From the NCBI RefSeq assembly GCF_003952385.1, contig NZ_CP034444.1, positions 744,001 through 808,000 on the forward strand: a DNA stretch of 64,000 bases, written 5' to 3'. The stretch is from Mesorhizobium sp. M1D.F.Ca.ET.043.01.1.1. GTDB lineage: Bacteria > Pseudomonadota > Alphaproteobacteria > Rhizobiales > Rhizobiaceae. Position 1 is the first letter of the stretch; each line of letters starts with the position of its first letter. The notes under the pieces were generated by a model. The model was not told the origin of the DNA. It searched no databases and worked only from the letters and a program-made list of their open reading frames with translations. This document shows positions 37,343 to 45,372 of the stretch, piece by piece. Made by a program: the position numbers and the translations under genes.

Positions 37343-38452
37343 ATGCGCATCGATCGGATCAATGTCTACTCGGTGCAGCTGCCCGTCAAAGGCGGCGTCT
37401 ACCGGATGGCCAGCGCCGACGTGGAGGCGCTGGACTCGACGCTCGTCGAGATCGTGACGGATGATGGTTTCACCGGCTGGGGCGAGACCTGCCCGGTCGG
37501 CCCGGTCTACCAGCCGCATCATGCGCTTGGCGCCCGCGCGGCGATCGCCGAAATCGCCCCGGGTCTGATCGGCGCGGAGATCGCCTCGATCAGGCTGCTG
37601 GCGAAACGCATGGACGAGCGGCTCAACGGACATGGCTACGCCAAGGCCGCCTTCGACATGGCCTTTCTCGACCTGCTTGGCCAGAAGCTCGGCGTGCCGG
37701 TCTCGACGCTGCTCGGCGGCGCGCTGACCGACCGCGTGCCGGCCTATTATTCGCTGATCGTCGGCCCGCCGGACGAAACCGCCAGGATCGCGGCCGACAA
37801 GGTGAAGGCGGGCTATCCGCGCCTGCAGGTCAAGATCGGCGGACGCAATCTGGAAGAGGACGTGGCCGTCGTCCACAAGGTCTGGGAGACGGTCGGCTAC
37901 AAGGCGCGGCTGGCGGTCGACGGCAACAGGGGCCTGACGGTCGCCGCCGCGATCCATCTCGACAGGCTCTGCCAGGCGATCCCTTTCGTTTTCGAGCAGC
38001 CCTGCAACACGATGGACGAGGTCGCGACGCTGAAAGGCCGCGTGACGCATCCGGTCTATCTCGACGAGAGCACCGAGGACCAGAACGCCGTGCTCAGGGC
38101 AATCTCGACGGGCATCGCGGACGGGTTCGGCTTCAAGGTCACCCGTCTCGGCGGCCTCACCAAGATGACGACGGTGCGCGACCTTTGCGCCATCCGCTCG
38201 CTGCCGCACAGCTGCGACGACGCCTGGGGCGGCGACATCATCGCGGCGGCCTGCGTGCATCTCGCGGCAACCGTGGAGCCGCGCCGCATGGAAGGCGCCT
38301 GGATCGCGCAGGAGTACATCAAAGGGCATTTCGACGCGAAACACCCCGTCGTGATCCGCCAGGGCCATATCGCCGTGCCGCAACGGCCGGGGCTGGGCGT
38401 GAAACCCGAGCCCGGCATGTTCGGCAAGCCGCTGGCCATATACGGGCCCTGA
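37343..38452 (+). CDS. Enolase-superfamily epimerase, resembling 4-hydroxyproline betaine 2-epimerase (HpbD)
   Basis: 369 aa from ATG 37343, with GTGGAG upstream. Enolase-superfamily capping and barrel domains are complete. Visible features are GWGETCPVGPVY, the base motif RLQVKIGGR, the metal ligands in AVDGNRG, FEQPCN and LDESTED, the second base region FKVTRLGGLTK, and SCDDAWGGD. The N-terminal RMASADV, the GETCPVGP stretch and the CDDAWGGDI block closely recall HpbD, which epimerises 4-hydroxyproline betaine in marine and soil alphaproteobacteria. The neighbouring demethylating flavoenzyme fits that pathway. The match is from memory of the family and needs alignment. Confidence 0.82.
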   Translation: MRIDRINVYSVQLPVKGGVYRMASADVEALDSTLVEIVTDDGFTGWGETCPVGPVYQPHHALGARAAIAEIAPGLIGAEIASIRLLAKRMDERLNGHGYAKAAFDMAFLDLLGQKLGVPVSTLLGGALTDRVPAYYSLIVGPPDETARIAADKVKAGYPRLQVKIGGRNLEEDVAVVHKVWETVGYKARLAVDGNRGLTVAAAIHLDRLCQAIPFVFEQPCNTMDEVATLKGRVTHPVYLDESTEDQNAVLRAISTGIADGFGFKVTRLGGLTKMTTVRDLCAIRSLPHSCDDAWGGDIIAAACVHLAATVEPRRMEGAWIAQEYIKGHFDAKHPVVIRQGHIAVPQRPGLGVKPEPGMFGKPLAIYGP

Positions 38453-38559
38453 CCGGCACGCCGGCCAACCCGGTTCTGGCCGGTCGCCGATCATTTCTCG
38501 AAAAGCGCGGATCGTTCCGCCTCGCCCTGCGTTGAGGACGACGCACGGAGGAAAAGGCG

Positions 38560-38880
38560 ATGGACGACGACCGGATCGAGAAGATCAGGCAGCGTGCCTA
38601 TGAGATCTGGCAGCGCGAAGGCAGCTTCGATGGCGACCACGAGCGCCACTGGCACCAGGCCGAGAAGGAGATCGATCGCGAGGCGGCCCTGCCGCTGACG
38701 GCGGACGATGCGCTGCCGGAAACCCGCGAGATCGACAGCTCCGACGTGCTGACGGTCGAGGCGCTGGCGATACGTACCGGAATCAGCAGTGGAGAGGCAC
38801 AGGAACTGCTCGACCGGCTGGGCAACGACCGCGCCGCGATCGAGCAGGCGGCGCGGGCCATCCAGGCGCGGAAAGGCTGA
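38560..38880 (+). CDS. DUF2934 protein with a C-terminal GNDR helical module
   Basis: 106 aa. The N-terminal half (RIEKIRQRAYEIWQREGSFD, HERHWHQAEKEI) is the DUF2934 motif found in many rhizobial small proteins. The C-terminal half (VEALAIRTGISSGEAQELLD, RLGNDRAAIEQAARAIQ) repeats the GNDR module of the DUF3606-like proteins at 33063 and 43769. Cytoplasmic, function unknown. ACGGAGGAAAAGG precedes the ATG. Confidence 0.8.
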   Translation: MDDDRIEKIRQRAYEIWQREGSFDGDHERHWHQAEKEIDREAALPLTADDALPETREIDSSDVLTVEALAIRTGISSGEAQELLDRLGNDRAAIEQAARAIQARKG

Positions 38881-39186
38881 GCCAAATACGACAGGCAGGA
38901 CGCGACGCAGCCGGCGCTACGCGAGCTGGCGGCGGATAGTTTTGCCGGCCGGTCAATGTCTCGAACCGGCGCTTCTGGGCAACTGGCCCCATCTTCTCGC
39001 AAGGGTCGCCCATTGGCCAGAGCATCTGCAACGCGCCGGCCATCGCAGGTCTGCCGGATCGTCATGCTTGCGCCACTCATCGTCGCGACAAACACGTTGC
39101 GCGGGAACCCGCTTGTTTGTGACACCCGCCTCCGCTGTACTTTCCAGGACGAAACCTTGTTTGAGGTTGTTTGAGGAGGCGGGGCG
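38881..39186. other. Intergenic region, no gene supported
   Basis: 306 bp. A short inverted repeat (AAACACGTTGCGCGGGAACC region near 39091) lies about 90 bp before the nuclease gene and might be regulatory. Nothing else seen. Confidence 0.35.
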
Positions 39187-40134
39187 ATGAACTGGAAAGC
39201 GGCGGTTTCCTGTCTGGCGACGATGTCGATGGGTGGAGTGATGCCCGGCCAGGCGCTGGCCTGGGGCCAGGAAGGCCATGCAGTGATCGCCGAGATCGCG
39301 CAGCATAGGCTCGGCCAAAGCGCCTATGGCACGATCGAGCAGCTGTTGCGCGCGCATCTCAAGCTCAAGCCGCCGGCGACGGTGTCGCTGGCCTCGGTGG
39401 CGAGCTGGCCCGACGACTATCGCGCCGAGAACCACAAGGAAACGTCGAACTGGCATTTCGTCGACATCCCGTTGGCGTCGAAGCCCGGCGATGCGACGGC
39501 CAGTTCCATCGCCTACGACCCGGCGCGCGACTGCAAGGACGACCCGGCTTTCGGTTTCTGCCTGATGAAGGCGCTGCCGGCGCAGGAAAAAATCCTCGCC
39601 GATCCGAAGAAGAGCGACGAGGAGCGTTGGAAGGCGCTCGCCTTCGTCATCCATCTGGTCGGCGACCTGTCGCAGCCGCTGCACTGCGTCGAGCGCCTCG
39701 ACGGCAACCAGGGCGATCAGGGCGGCAACACGCTGACGGTGACCTTCAACGTCTCGCGGCCGAAGCCGGACGGCTCCACCTACCGCGACCTCACCACCTT
39801 CCATGCGGTCTGGGATTCGAGCCTGATCCTGTTCAGATACTATGACTGGGGCAAGGTCGCGCTCGACCTCGAGACCGACGTCATCCCAAATCTCGCGCCG
39901 TTGCCCGCCGCCGACCAGACGCCTGAGAAATGGCTGGCGGCGTGCCATGCGATTGCGGAGGACGCCTATCGCGCGCTGCCCAAAGGCACGTCGATCAAGG
40001 CGGACAACCCGCACGCGGTGATCCTCGACCAGGCCTATTTCGAAAAATTCTCGCCGGTCGCCGTAAAGCAGCTCGCGCTCGGCGGCCTGCACCTGGCCGC
40101 CGTGCTCAATGAGACGCTGGCGGTGGACAAGTAG
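39187..40134 (+). CDS. S1/P1-type zinc nuclease, exported
   Basis: 315 aa. A signal peptide (about residues 1-25, ending GQALA) leaves a mature N-terminal Trp (WGQEGHAVIAEIAQ), which is the first zinc ligand in this family. Further ligands are visible in ASWPDDYR, NWHFVDIPL, FVIHLVGDLSQPLHC and DQGGNTLTV. S1/P1 nucleases use three zinc ions to cut single-stranded DNA or RNA and release 5' mononucleotides. The protein should be periplasmic or secreted, with a role in nutrient scavenging or defence against foreign nucleic acid. The ribosome site is GAGGAGGCGGGGCG. Confidence 0.9.
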   Translation: MNWKAAVSCLATMSMGGVMPGQALAWGQEGHAVIAEIAQHRLGQSAYGTIEQLLRAHLKLKPPATVSLASVASWPDDYRAENHKETSNWHFVDIPLASKPGDATASSIAYDPARDCKDDPAFGFCLMKALPAQEKILADPKKSDEERWKALAFVIHLVGDLSQPLHCVERLDGNQGDQGGNTLTVTFNVSRPKPDGSTYRDLTTFHAVWDSSLILFRYYDWGKVALDLETDVIPNLAPLPAADQTPEKWLAACHAIAEDAYRALPKGTSIKADNPHAVILDQAYFEKFSPVAVKQLALGGLHLAAVLNETLAVDK

Positions 40135-40233
40135 GCGGCGGGTCGGACTCGGGCAGGCGCCGATTGCCGCTTCGTCTGTGCGGATGCATAGTGCCGGCTC
40201 GGCAATGGCGCCTCGTTTCGAGGACTATCGGAA

Positions 40234-40707
40234 ATGGCCATGAGCGACGAAAAAGACAATCCCGGCGTCGCGGCGTTCCCGCCGCTGCTGTTCCTTGTGA
40301 CGGTGATCCTGATGCTGGCGCTGCGCTATGTCTGGCCGCTGGCGATCGGCGGCAGGCCGGCGACCTTGGTGCTGGGCCTCGTGCTGGCGGCGGTTGCGAT
40401 TGCCGGCATCGCCTGGGGACGCATGACGATGCAGCGCGGCGGCACCAATATCGACCCGACGAAGCCGACGCTGGCCATCATCACCGGCGGCCCGTTCGGC
40501 TACAGCCGCAACCCGCTCTATGTCGGCCTGATGGGGCTGCTTCTCGGGATCGGGCTCGTGTTCGATACCTGGTGGGGCGTGGTCGCGCTGGTCCCGGTCT
40601 TTTTCATCCTGCATTCCGGCGTGGTGCTGCGCGAAGAGGCCTATCTGGAGCGCAAGTTCGGCGAGCCCTACCGCGCCTACAAGGCAAGCGTGCGCCGCTA
40701 TCTCTGA
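40234..40707 (+). CDS. Isoprenylcysteine carboxyl methyltransferase-like (ICMT/PEMT) membrane methyltransferase
   Basis: 157 aa. Four hydrophobic segments flank the methyltransferase core. The SAM-binding signature is GPFGYSRNPLYVGLMGLLLG, and the C-terminal LREEAYLERKFGEPYRAYKA is diagnostic. In bacteria these enzymes methylate unknown small lipids or isoprenoids. ATG 40234 is followed within two codons by a second ATG. The gene is 99 bp after the nuclease gene on the same strand, which may or may not be co-transcribed. Confidence 0.88.
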   Translation: MAMSDEKDNPGVAAFPPLLFLVTVILMLALRYVWPLAIGGRPATLVLGLVLAAVAIAGIAWGRMTMQRGGTNIDPTKPTLAIITGGPFGYSRNPLYVGLMGLLLGIGLVFDTWWGVVALVPVFFILHSGVVLREEAYLERKFGEPYRAYKASVRRYL

Positions 40708-40768
40708 GACGATGCCGCATACCGGGTCCACGCGACCGGCGTGACAGCAGGTGGGCGTGTTTCGGGCG

Positions 40769-41041
40769 TCAGGCCTTCATCGAATTGCTGAACATCTGCA
40801 CGCCGACGCGCTCGTTGCGCCGCCAGCGCACAACGGCACGATAGACGGCATCATCGTCGGGAACGATGAGCGTGAAGCCTTCCGGTATCTCCACCTGCGC
40901 ACCGACGCGCAGCTCGGCGCCATGCTCGTGCTGGTTACGGATGGAGCACCTGATGCGGGCGTCGGCGGTGACGATCGTGGCCTCCTTCAGCACGAATTCT
41001 CGTGAATGAAGACGGCGCTCGGTGTGGGGAAAGGTGGCCAT
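40769..41041 (-). CDS. PilZ-like domain protein
   Basis: 90 aa. It has ERRLHSRE near the start and CSIRNQHEHGAELRV in place of the RxxxR and (D/N)xSxxG cyclic-di-GMP motifs, and a beta-rich body ending FTLIVPDDDAVYRAVVRWRR. The second motif reads NxHxxG, so ligand binding may be weakened. Short single-domain PilZ proteins are frequent in rhizobia. A cyclic-di-GMP turnover protein is encoded elsewhere in the window (27548). Confidence 0.75.
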   Translation of the reverse strand: MATFPHTERRLHSREFVLKEATIVTADARIRCSIRNQHEHGAELRVGAQVEIPEGFTLIVPDDDAVYRAVVRWRRNERVGVQMFSNSMKA

Positions 41042-41235
41042 TGTGCACTTGTCCCGGAACTTCCTCGGCGGGCTCAGCCTCCCTCACCCGAAGCCGCATG
41101 GTAACAGCGAGGCGTTTCCTTTCCGTTAGCGATTGCTAATTGCGGCATCATCCCGTTCCACACAAATGCGGCGCCGTTTGTGCCGGCACATCGCTTCGGT
41201 CATCGATTGCCGCCCAGGCGCCCGCAACCTGCTTC

Positions 41236-41291
41236 TAAAGCGCGTCACGCCGAAACGGTTCCCAAAACTGCCGCACATTTTTCTGCGACAC
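41236..41291 (+). repeat. Dispersed intergenic repeat, family R2, shortened copy
   Basis: AAGCGCGTCACGCCGAAACG followed by TTCCCAAAACTGCCGCACAT and TTTCTGCGACACGC. It is the R2 block order seen at 3848 and 51405 with the middle part missing. Confidence 0.6.
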
Positions 41292-41295
41292 GCAT

Positions 41296-42012
41296 TCAGA
41301 CACCCAGGACCTGATGGAGCGCCGCGCCGATCAGGATCAGCCCGGTCGCCACCTCCAGTAAAGTTGCGAGCCGCGCGGTGCTCGAGCCGAACCGCTCGAG
41401 GATGGCGACCGAGCCGCGGCGGAAGAGCACCGCCAGGGCGACCACCATGCCGAGCGTGATCGCGACGCCCGCCATCATGGCGACCGCGAACGCGAGTCCG
41501 GCCCAGGGCACGCCCCGCGCAATCGCGAAGGTCATGACGAACAGCGTCAGCGGACACGGGATCAGTCCGGCCATGACGCCGACGACCTCGCCTTCACGGG
41601 CGTGATGATGGTGACGGCCGCGCAGCGCCCGCCAGATCATCCAGACGCCTACCAATCCGAGAAGGCCCCGGCTAAGTGTTTCCAGGGCGGGAGCGCGGCC
41701 AACGCTGCCCAGCGCAATCGAGACCAGCGGCAGCGCCAGCACCGCAATCAGCACGGCAAGGGTGATGTGGGTGAAGGATAACGCCAGCGACGCCAGCAGC
41801 CCCCGCGACAGCCGCACGCGCGAGCCGGTTATATAGGCGGCGAGCCGGGTCTTGCTATGGCCGGGCGTGATTGCATGGGCGGCGCCGAACATAACGCCCA
41901 TTGGCAATACAGCAAGAAGCGCCAGCCAACTGCCATTGGCGGCGAAGGATTTCAGATGTTGCGCCACCGCGATGTAGATCTCGCGCTGGTAGTCAAAAAG
42001 CGCCTGTATCAT
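41296..42012 (-). CDS. NicO/RcnA-type nickel-cobalt efflux permease
   Basis: 238 aa. About six membrane helices; the metal-site motif HAITPGHSKT in helix 2 is the hallmark of the NicO/RcnA family, and a His cluster (RGRHHHHARE) lies in a loop. ATG 42012 overlaps the TGA of dmeF by 4 bp (ATGA), so it is coupled to the CDF transporter and the DmeR repressor. It should export Ni(II) or Co(II) across the inner membrane alongside DmeF. Confidence 0.88.
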   Translation of the reverse strand: MIQALFDYQREIYIAVAQHLKSFAANGSWLALLAVLPMGVMFGAAHAITPGHSKTRLAAYITGSRVRLSRGLLASLALSFTHITLAVLIAVLALPLVSIALGSVGRAPALETLSRGLLGLVGVWMIWRALRGRHHHHAREGEVVGVMAGLIPCPLTLFVMTFAIARGVPWAGLAFAVAMMAGVAITLGMVVALAVLFRRGSVAILERFGSSTARLATLLEVATGLILIGAALHQVLGV

Positions 42013-43337
42013 CCATGCGCGTGCTCGTGATGATGGCCTTCCGGTTCGGCCATGGCGAAGGGCAGTTCTTCGCTGTCGGCGCCGGCGGCCAGTTGCAGCC
42101 TGGCGGAAAATTCATGCGGCTCGGCCGGCGCCACGATGCTTTGGAGATAGTGATGGTCGCCGCCGACAGGCGACAGCGGCAGGCGCTCCACCGCACCGCC
42201 CGGCCGCTCGATGGCGACATTCGCCCGCAAGCCCTCGGCGTGGCGCGACAGCCGCAGGCGCATGCGCTCGCCCTGCGGCGTGTCGACGATCTCCAACAGT
42301 CCGCTCGCCAGCTTGCCCGACACCAGGAACGGATCGGGCGCGTGATGATGCCCGGCCCGTGCGTAGGATTCAGCGAAACGGACGGTAGCGACATCGAGGG
42401 CCGGAATGTGCGCGAACAGTTCGGTTTTCAGCGACACGGCGATATTGTTGGCGGCGGCAAGCAGCAGCCCGTCATTGACCGCGATCGCCACATCCACATG
42501 CAGCTTGTGGCCGAGCCATCGGGCTTTCGCCTCGACCACCTTCTCGATGCCGGGGACATGTTCGGCGGCGTGGTGGATTTCGTTCACGAGGCCGGGCTCG
42601 ACGCCGTCAAGCATCCGCGTCAGCACCGAGCGCGCCGACTGCCACACGATGCCGAAGATGGCGGCGGTGATGAGCAGGCCGATGATCGGGTCGGCCAGCG
42701 GATAGCCAAGCCAGACGCCGATCGCGCCGGCGACGACGGCAAGGCTGGTGAGCCCGTCGGTGCGGGCGTGATAGCCGTCGGCGATCAGCGCGGCGCTGTT
42801 GATCTGGCGGCCGACTCGGATCCGGAACACGGCCACCGCCTCGTTGCCGAGGAAGCCGACGACGCCGGCGGAGGCAAGCCAGCCGAGGAACCGCACCGGC
42901 TTCGGGTCGAGCAGGCGGTCAATCGCCTCATAACCGGCGACCAGCGCGCTTGCCAGGATGATCAGCACGATGACGATGCCGGCCAAGTCCTCGACACGGC
43001 CGAGGCCATAGGTGAAGGTCGTGGTCGGCTTGCGGCGCGCCAGCACGAAGGCGATCCAGAGCGGTATGGCGGTGGTCGCGTCCGCGACATTGTGGATGGT
43101 GTCGGCGAGCAACGCCACGCTGCCCGAAAACACGACAACGGCGATCTGCAAAGCCGCGGTTATCGCGAGGATCACGAACGACCATTTGATCGCCCAGATG
43201 CCGCGATCTGTGGTCGCGATCGTAGCGTCGATCACGCCATGCGTATGGCCGTGCGGCCCGTGGCGATCATGGCTGTGCCCACCATGGTCGTGACCATGCG
43301 CCTCGAACCCGAACCAGGCGAGAATCCTTGCCCACAT
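42009..43337 (-). CDS. dmeF: Cation diffusion facilitator, DmeF-like Co/Ni exporter
   Basis: 442 aa. The N-terminus is His-rich (HGHDHGGHSHDRHGPHGHTH). Membrane domain metal sites LLADTIHNVADATT and ALIADGYHARTDGLT are the HxxxD-type CDF signatures. A C-terminal extension beyond the CDF cytoplasmic domain carries more His (HHHAPDPF, ending HHHEHAHG). DmeF proteins export Co(II) and Ni(II). It lies 7 bp downstream of the DmeR-type repressor and overlaps the NicO gene, matching the dmeRF operon described in Rhizobium leguminosarum. Confidence 0.9.
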   Translation of the reverse strand: MWARILAWFGFEAHGHDHGGHSHDRHGPHGHTHGVIDATIATTDRGIWAIKWSFVILAITAALQIAVVVFSGSVALLADTIHNVADATTAIPLWIAFVLARRKPTTTFTYGLGRVEDLAGIVIVLIILASALVAGYEAIDRLLDPKPVRFLGWLASAGVVGFLGNEAVAVFRIRVGRQINSAALIADGYHARTDGLTSLAVVAGAIGVWLGYPLADPIIGLLITAAIFGIVWQSARSVLTRMLDGVEPGLVNEIHHAAEHVPGIEKVVEAKARWLGHKLHVDVAIAVNDGLLLAAANNIAVSLKTELFAHIPALDVATVRFAESYARAGHHHAPDPFLVSGKLASGLLEIVDTPQGERMRLRLSRHAEGLRANVAIERPGGAVERLPLSPVGGDHHYLQSIVAPAEPHEFSARLQLAAGADSEELPFAMAEPEGHHHEHAHG

Positions 43338-43344
43338 GGTTGCC

Positions 43345-43602
43345 TCACAGGTATTTGGTGAGCTGTTTCAGCTCCTTGAGCGTGTCGCTGGTCGGCGCGC
43401 CGCCTTCGACCAGGCAGTGCTCCATATGATCGTGGATCAGCTCGCGCTTGGCGTTGCCGACGGCGCTTTCGACGGCATGAAGCTGTTGCGCCAAGTCAAG
43501 GCAGGAGCGCCCCTGCTCGAACATGGTGAGCACGGCGGCGAGATGGCCGTGCGCGCGCTTGAGCCGGACGATGATATCGGGATGGGAACTGTGTACCGTC
43601 AT
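43345..43602 (-). CDS. dmeR: RcnR/CsoR-family metal-sensing repressor, DmeR-like
   Basis: 85 aa, all-helical. The family core is RLKRAHGHLAAVLTMFEQGR, then SCLDLAQQLHAVESAVGNAK and LIHDHMEHCLVEGG. His4, the Cys in RSCLD and the His residues in IHDHMEH form the His-Cys-His-His set of Ni/Co sensors such as RcnR and DmeR. It represses until metal binds. The first gene of the operon, it has a palindrome directly upstream (43612-43632). Confidence 0.9.
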   Translation of the reverse strand: MTVHSSHPDIIVRLKRAHGHLAAVLTMFEQGRSCLDLAQQLHAVESAVGNAKRELIHDHMEHCLVEGGAPTSDTLKELKQLTKYL

Positions 43603-43611
43603 GGCGTTATC

Positions 43612-43632
43612 CTATCCTCCGGGGTAGGATAG
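43612..43632. promoter_or_regulatory. Palindrome with GC-rich centre, probable DmeR operator
   Basis: CTATCCT-CCGGGGT-AGGATAG is a perfect inverted repeat with 7-bp arms around a G-tract centre, 9 bp upstream of the dmeR start. RcnR/DmeR-type repressors recognise a G/C tract flanked by AT-rich inverted arms, so this is a strong operator candidate. Confidence 0.7.
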
Positions 43633-43768
43633 CGCAATGGAGAACCACCCGAAGCCGACCATGCGGATTTGGCCGCGAATCCTCCGCGCATCCGTTACGC
43701 ATCGCTTGGAAAACAATCCGGAACCATGGCGTCGCGCGCGCCTTTCTTCCGTCAGGAGGAATTTTTCG

Positions 43769-43975
43769 ATGTCAGACAATGAAAGCTCACGCGACGCGGC
43801 TGATCACGTCTTGATCGGCGAGGATTTCGACGTCGCCTGTTTCGCGAGGAAGTTCCAGCTTACGATCCCTGAAGCTCGGCAGCTCTTTGCCAAATATGGC
43901 AATGATCGCGTGGCGCTGGAGCGCGAAGCCCACGCGCTTGGTTCGAGCCCGAACGGCGGCCGCACGACGGACTAG
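43769..43975 (+). CDS. DUF3606-like small protein
   Basis: 68 aa from ATG 43769, with CAGGAGGA upstream. The core DFDVACFARKFQLTIPEARQ followed by LFAKYGNDRVALEREAHALG matches the GNDR module of the proteins at 33063 and 38560. It is divergent from dmeR but starts beyond its operator region. Function unknown. Confidence 0.75.
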   Translation: MSDNESSRDAADHVLIGEDFDVACFARKFQLTIPEARQLFAKYGNDRVALEREAHALGSSPNGGRTTD

Positions 43976-44105
43976 AACGCACCTGCTTGCTTGCCCGCGA
44001 AGTGCTGCGACATGGGCGATGACGCTGCTCATTCGAAAGGCCGAGCATCGCCGGTTTCGACAGCAGGAACCCGAGAAGATCGAAAGCAACGGGCCTCAAA
44101 AGCCG

Positions 44106-44255
44106 CTAGTGCCGCTTGAAGTATTGCACCTCGCGCTCGTGCTTCTCGGCGGCCTCGCGCGACTTGAAGGTGCCGAGGTTCCGGCGCTTGCCGGTCCTAG
44201 GGTCCACTTTGCGCGAATAGAGACGGTATTCGCCGGACTTCAGCTTGCGGATCAT
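44106..44255 (-). CDS. Short conserved basic protein
   Basis: 49 aa from ATG 44255, with GGGAGGCAG upstream. The sequence is highly basic: MIRKLKSGEYRLYSRKVDPR, then RRNLGTFKSREAAEKHEREV. It recalls the N-terminal arm of integrase-like or AP2-type DNA-binding three-strand sheets, and very similar short proteins are widespread in Hyphomicrobiales. The gene is too short for confident function. Nucleic-acid binding is a guess from charge and pattern. Confidence 0.7.
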   Translation of the reverse strand: MIRKLKSGEYRLYSRKVDPRTGKRRNLGTFKSREAAEKHEREVQYFKRH

Positions 44256-44460
44256 GGCTGCCTCCCTTGAGATTTCATAACCTCTAACCCCCTCAAGCTG
44301 TCCGGGTTCCGCAGGCCGAACGTGATCCATTTCACGGAAGCGGCGGGCCGAATGTCGGAATCGACAGGGCGGCGACATAATTCGGTCGGATTATTTGCAT
44401 TCAAATGATTTCCGTGACGTTAGGGTAACGTTGCGGGCATGCGGACTGGAGGAGGGTGAG

Positions 44461-44643
44461 ATGATGACGGCGAAGCTTCACGGCGTCGAACTCGTCAAGG
44501 GCCAGAAGTGGACGGTGCGCGTCACCGCCTATGGCACCACGCTGACCTTCCCCTTCGAAGCCGAGCAATATGCCCGCTCCTATGCCGACGGCCAGGCCTT
44601 CCGCCTCGGCGTCGAGGTGATCGAGCTGAAGGACTGCGCGTGA
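44461..44643 (+). CDS. Small conserved hypothetical protein
   Basis: 60 aa from ATG 44461, with GGAGGAGGGTG upstream. LVKGQKWTVRVTAYGTTLTF and EAEQYARSYADGQAFRLGVE form three or four strands and a helix. The pattern matches the 64-aa protein at 32348. Function unknown, no export signal. Confidence 0.65.
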   Translation: MMTAKLHGVELVKGQKWTVRVTAYGTTLTFPFEAEQYARSYADGQAFRLGVEVIELKDCA

Positions 44644-45372
44644 CTAGGTCCGGCGCACAGACACCACCAGGCAGACACAGAGCCTCACATTGAGCGTTGC
44701 GGCAAGCGCCAGCGTCGTCAGGACGAGGTTGGCCCCGCCCGCGCCGAGAAGCAGCGCCCCAATCGAGGGAGCTGCCGCCTGGACGATCAGGCTCGGCGTC
44801 GCGAGCCTGCCCATGAGCGCGGCGTATCGTTGCGGATCGAACAGGACGAGCGGCAGGGCGCCGCGCGCGATCGTATGGATGCCGTTGCCGGCGCCATAGA
44901 GGATCAATGCCAGGGCGATGAGGGCCGGGCTCGCAAGCAGCAGCCAGACGCCGGCCGCAAGCAGCGATACGGATCTCAGCATCGTCCAGATCGGGTGATG
45001 CCGGTTGCGGCCGATCAGCATCTCGGCCACGCGCGCGCCGACCTGTGACGGACCGACCAAAGCTCCAAGGCCGACCGCGGCCGCCAGGCCCACCCCGCGA
45101 AGCTGCAGCAGGGCAAGGAGATGGACTGAGAGCATGGATGCTATCAGTGCCGCCACGGTCTGGATGGAGGCGAGCAGGATGAGACGTGTCCTCGTCCGGC
45201 CGGTGGTCGACGGCTGCTTCAGCCCGGTTGCAGCCGGCGCCGGCGTCGGGAGCGGCGGAGGCGGCGGTATCGCCCAGAGGTGAAGCGGCAGGCAGAGCAG
45301 AAGGTGGATCGCGGCGCCAAGCGCCGAGACGAGGACATGGCGATTGCGAGCGACAGGTGCCGCGGCTTCCAA
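44644..45372 (-). pseudogene. MFS transporter, C-terminal half only, in frame behind arsC
   Basis: The open stretch starts with TTG at 45372, directly after the arsC stop TGA and in the same frame. It encodes about 242 aa: one hydrophobic segment, a Pro-rich linker (AIPPPPPLPTPAPAA), then five or six helices of an MFS C-terminal half (GLAAAVGLGALVGPSQVGAR, LILYGAGNGIHTIARGALPL). The N-terminal half that MFS proteins need is absent and the arsC coding region occupies its place. It may be a 5'-truncated remnant, less likely a half-size partner translated by reinitiation. Confidence 0.65.

Noticed and set aside
35450..38494. Minus-strand open frame of more than 1000 codons across the DMGDH-like and HpbD-like genes
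   Set aside because: It has an Arg/His/Asp-rich composition with no domain pattern and lies opposite two clearly recognised genes. It is an antisense artefact of high G+C.
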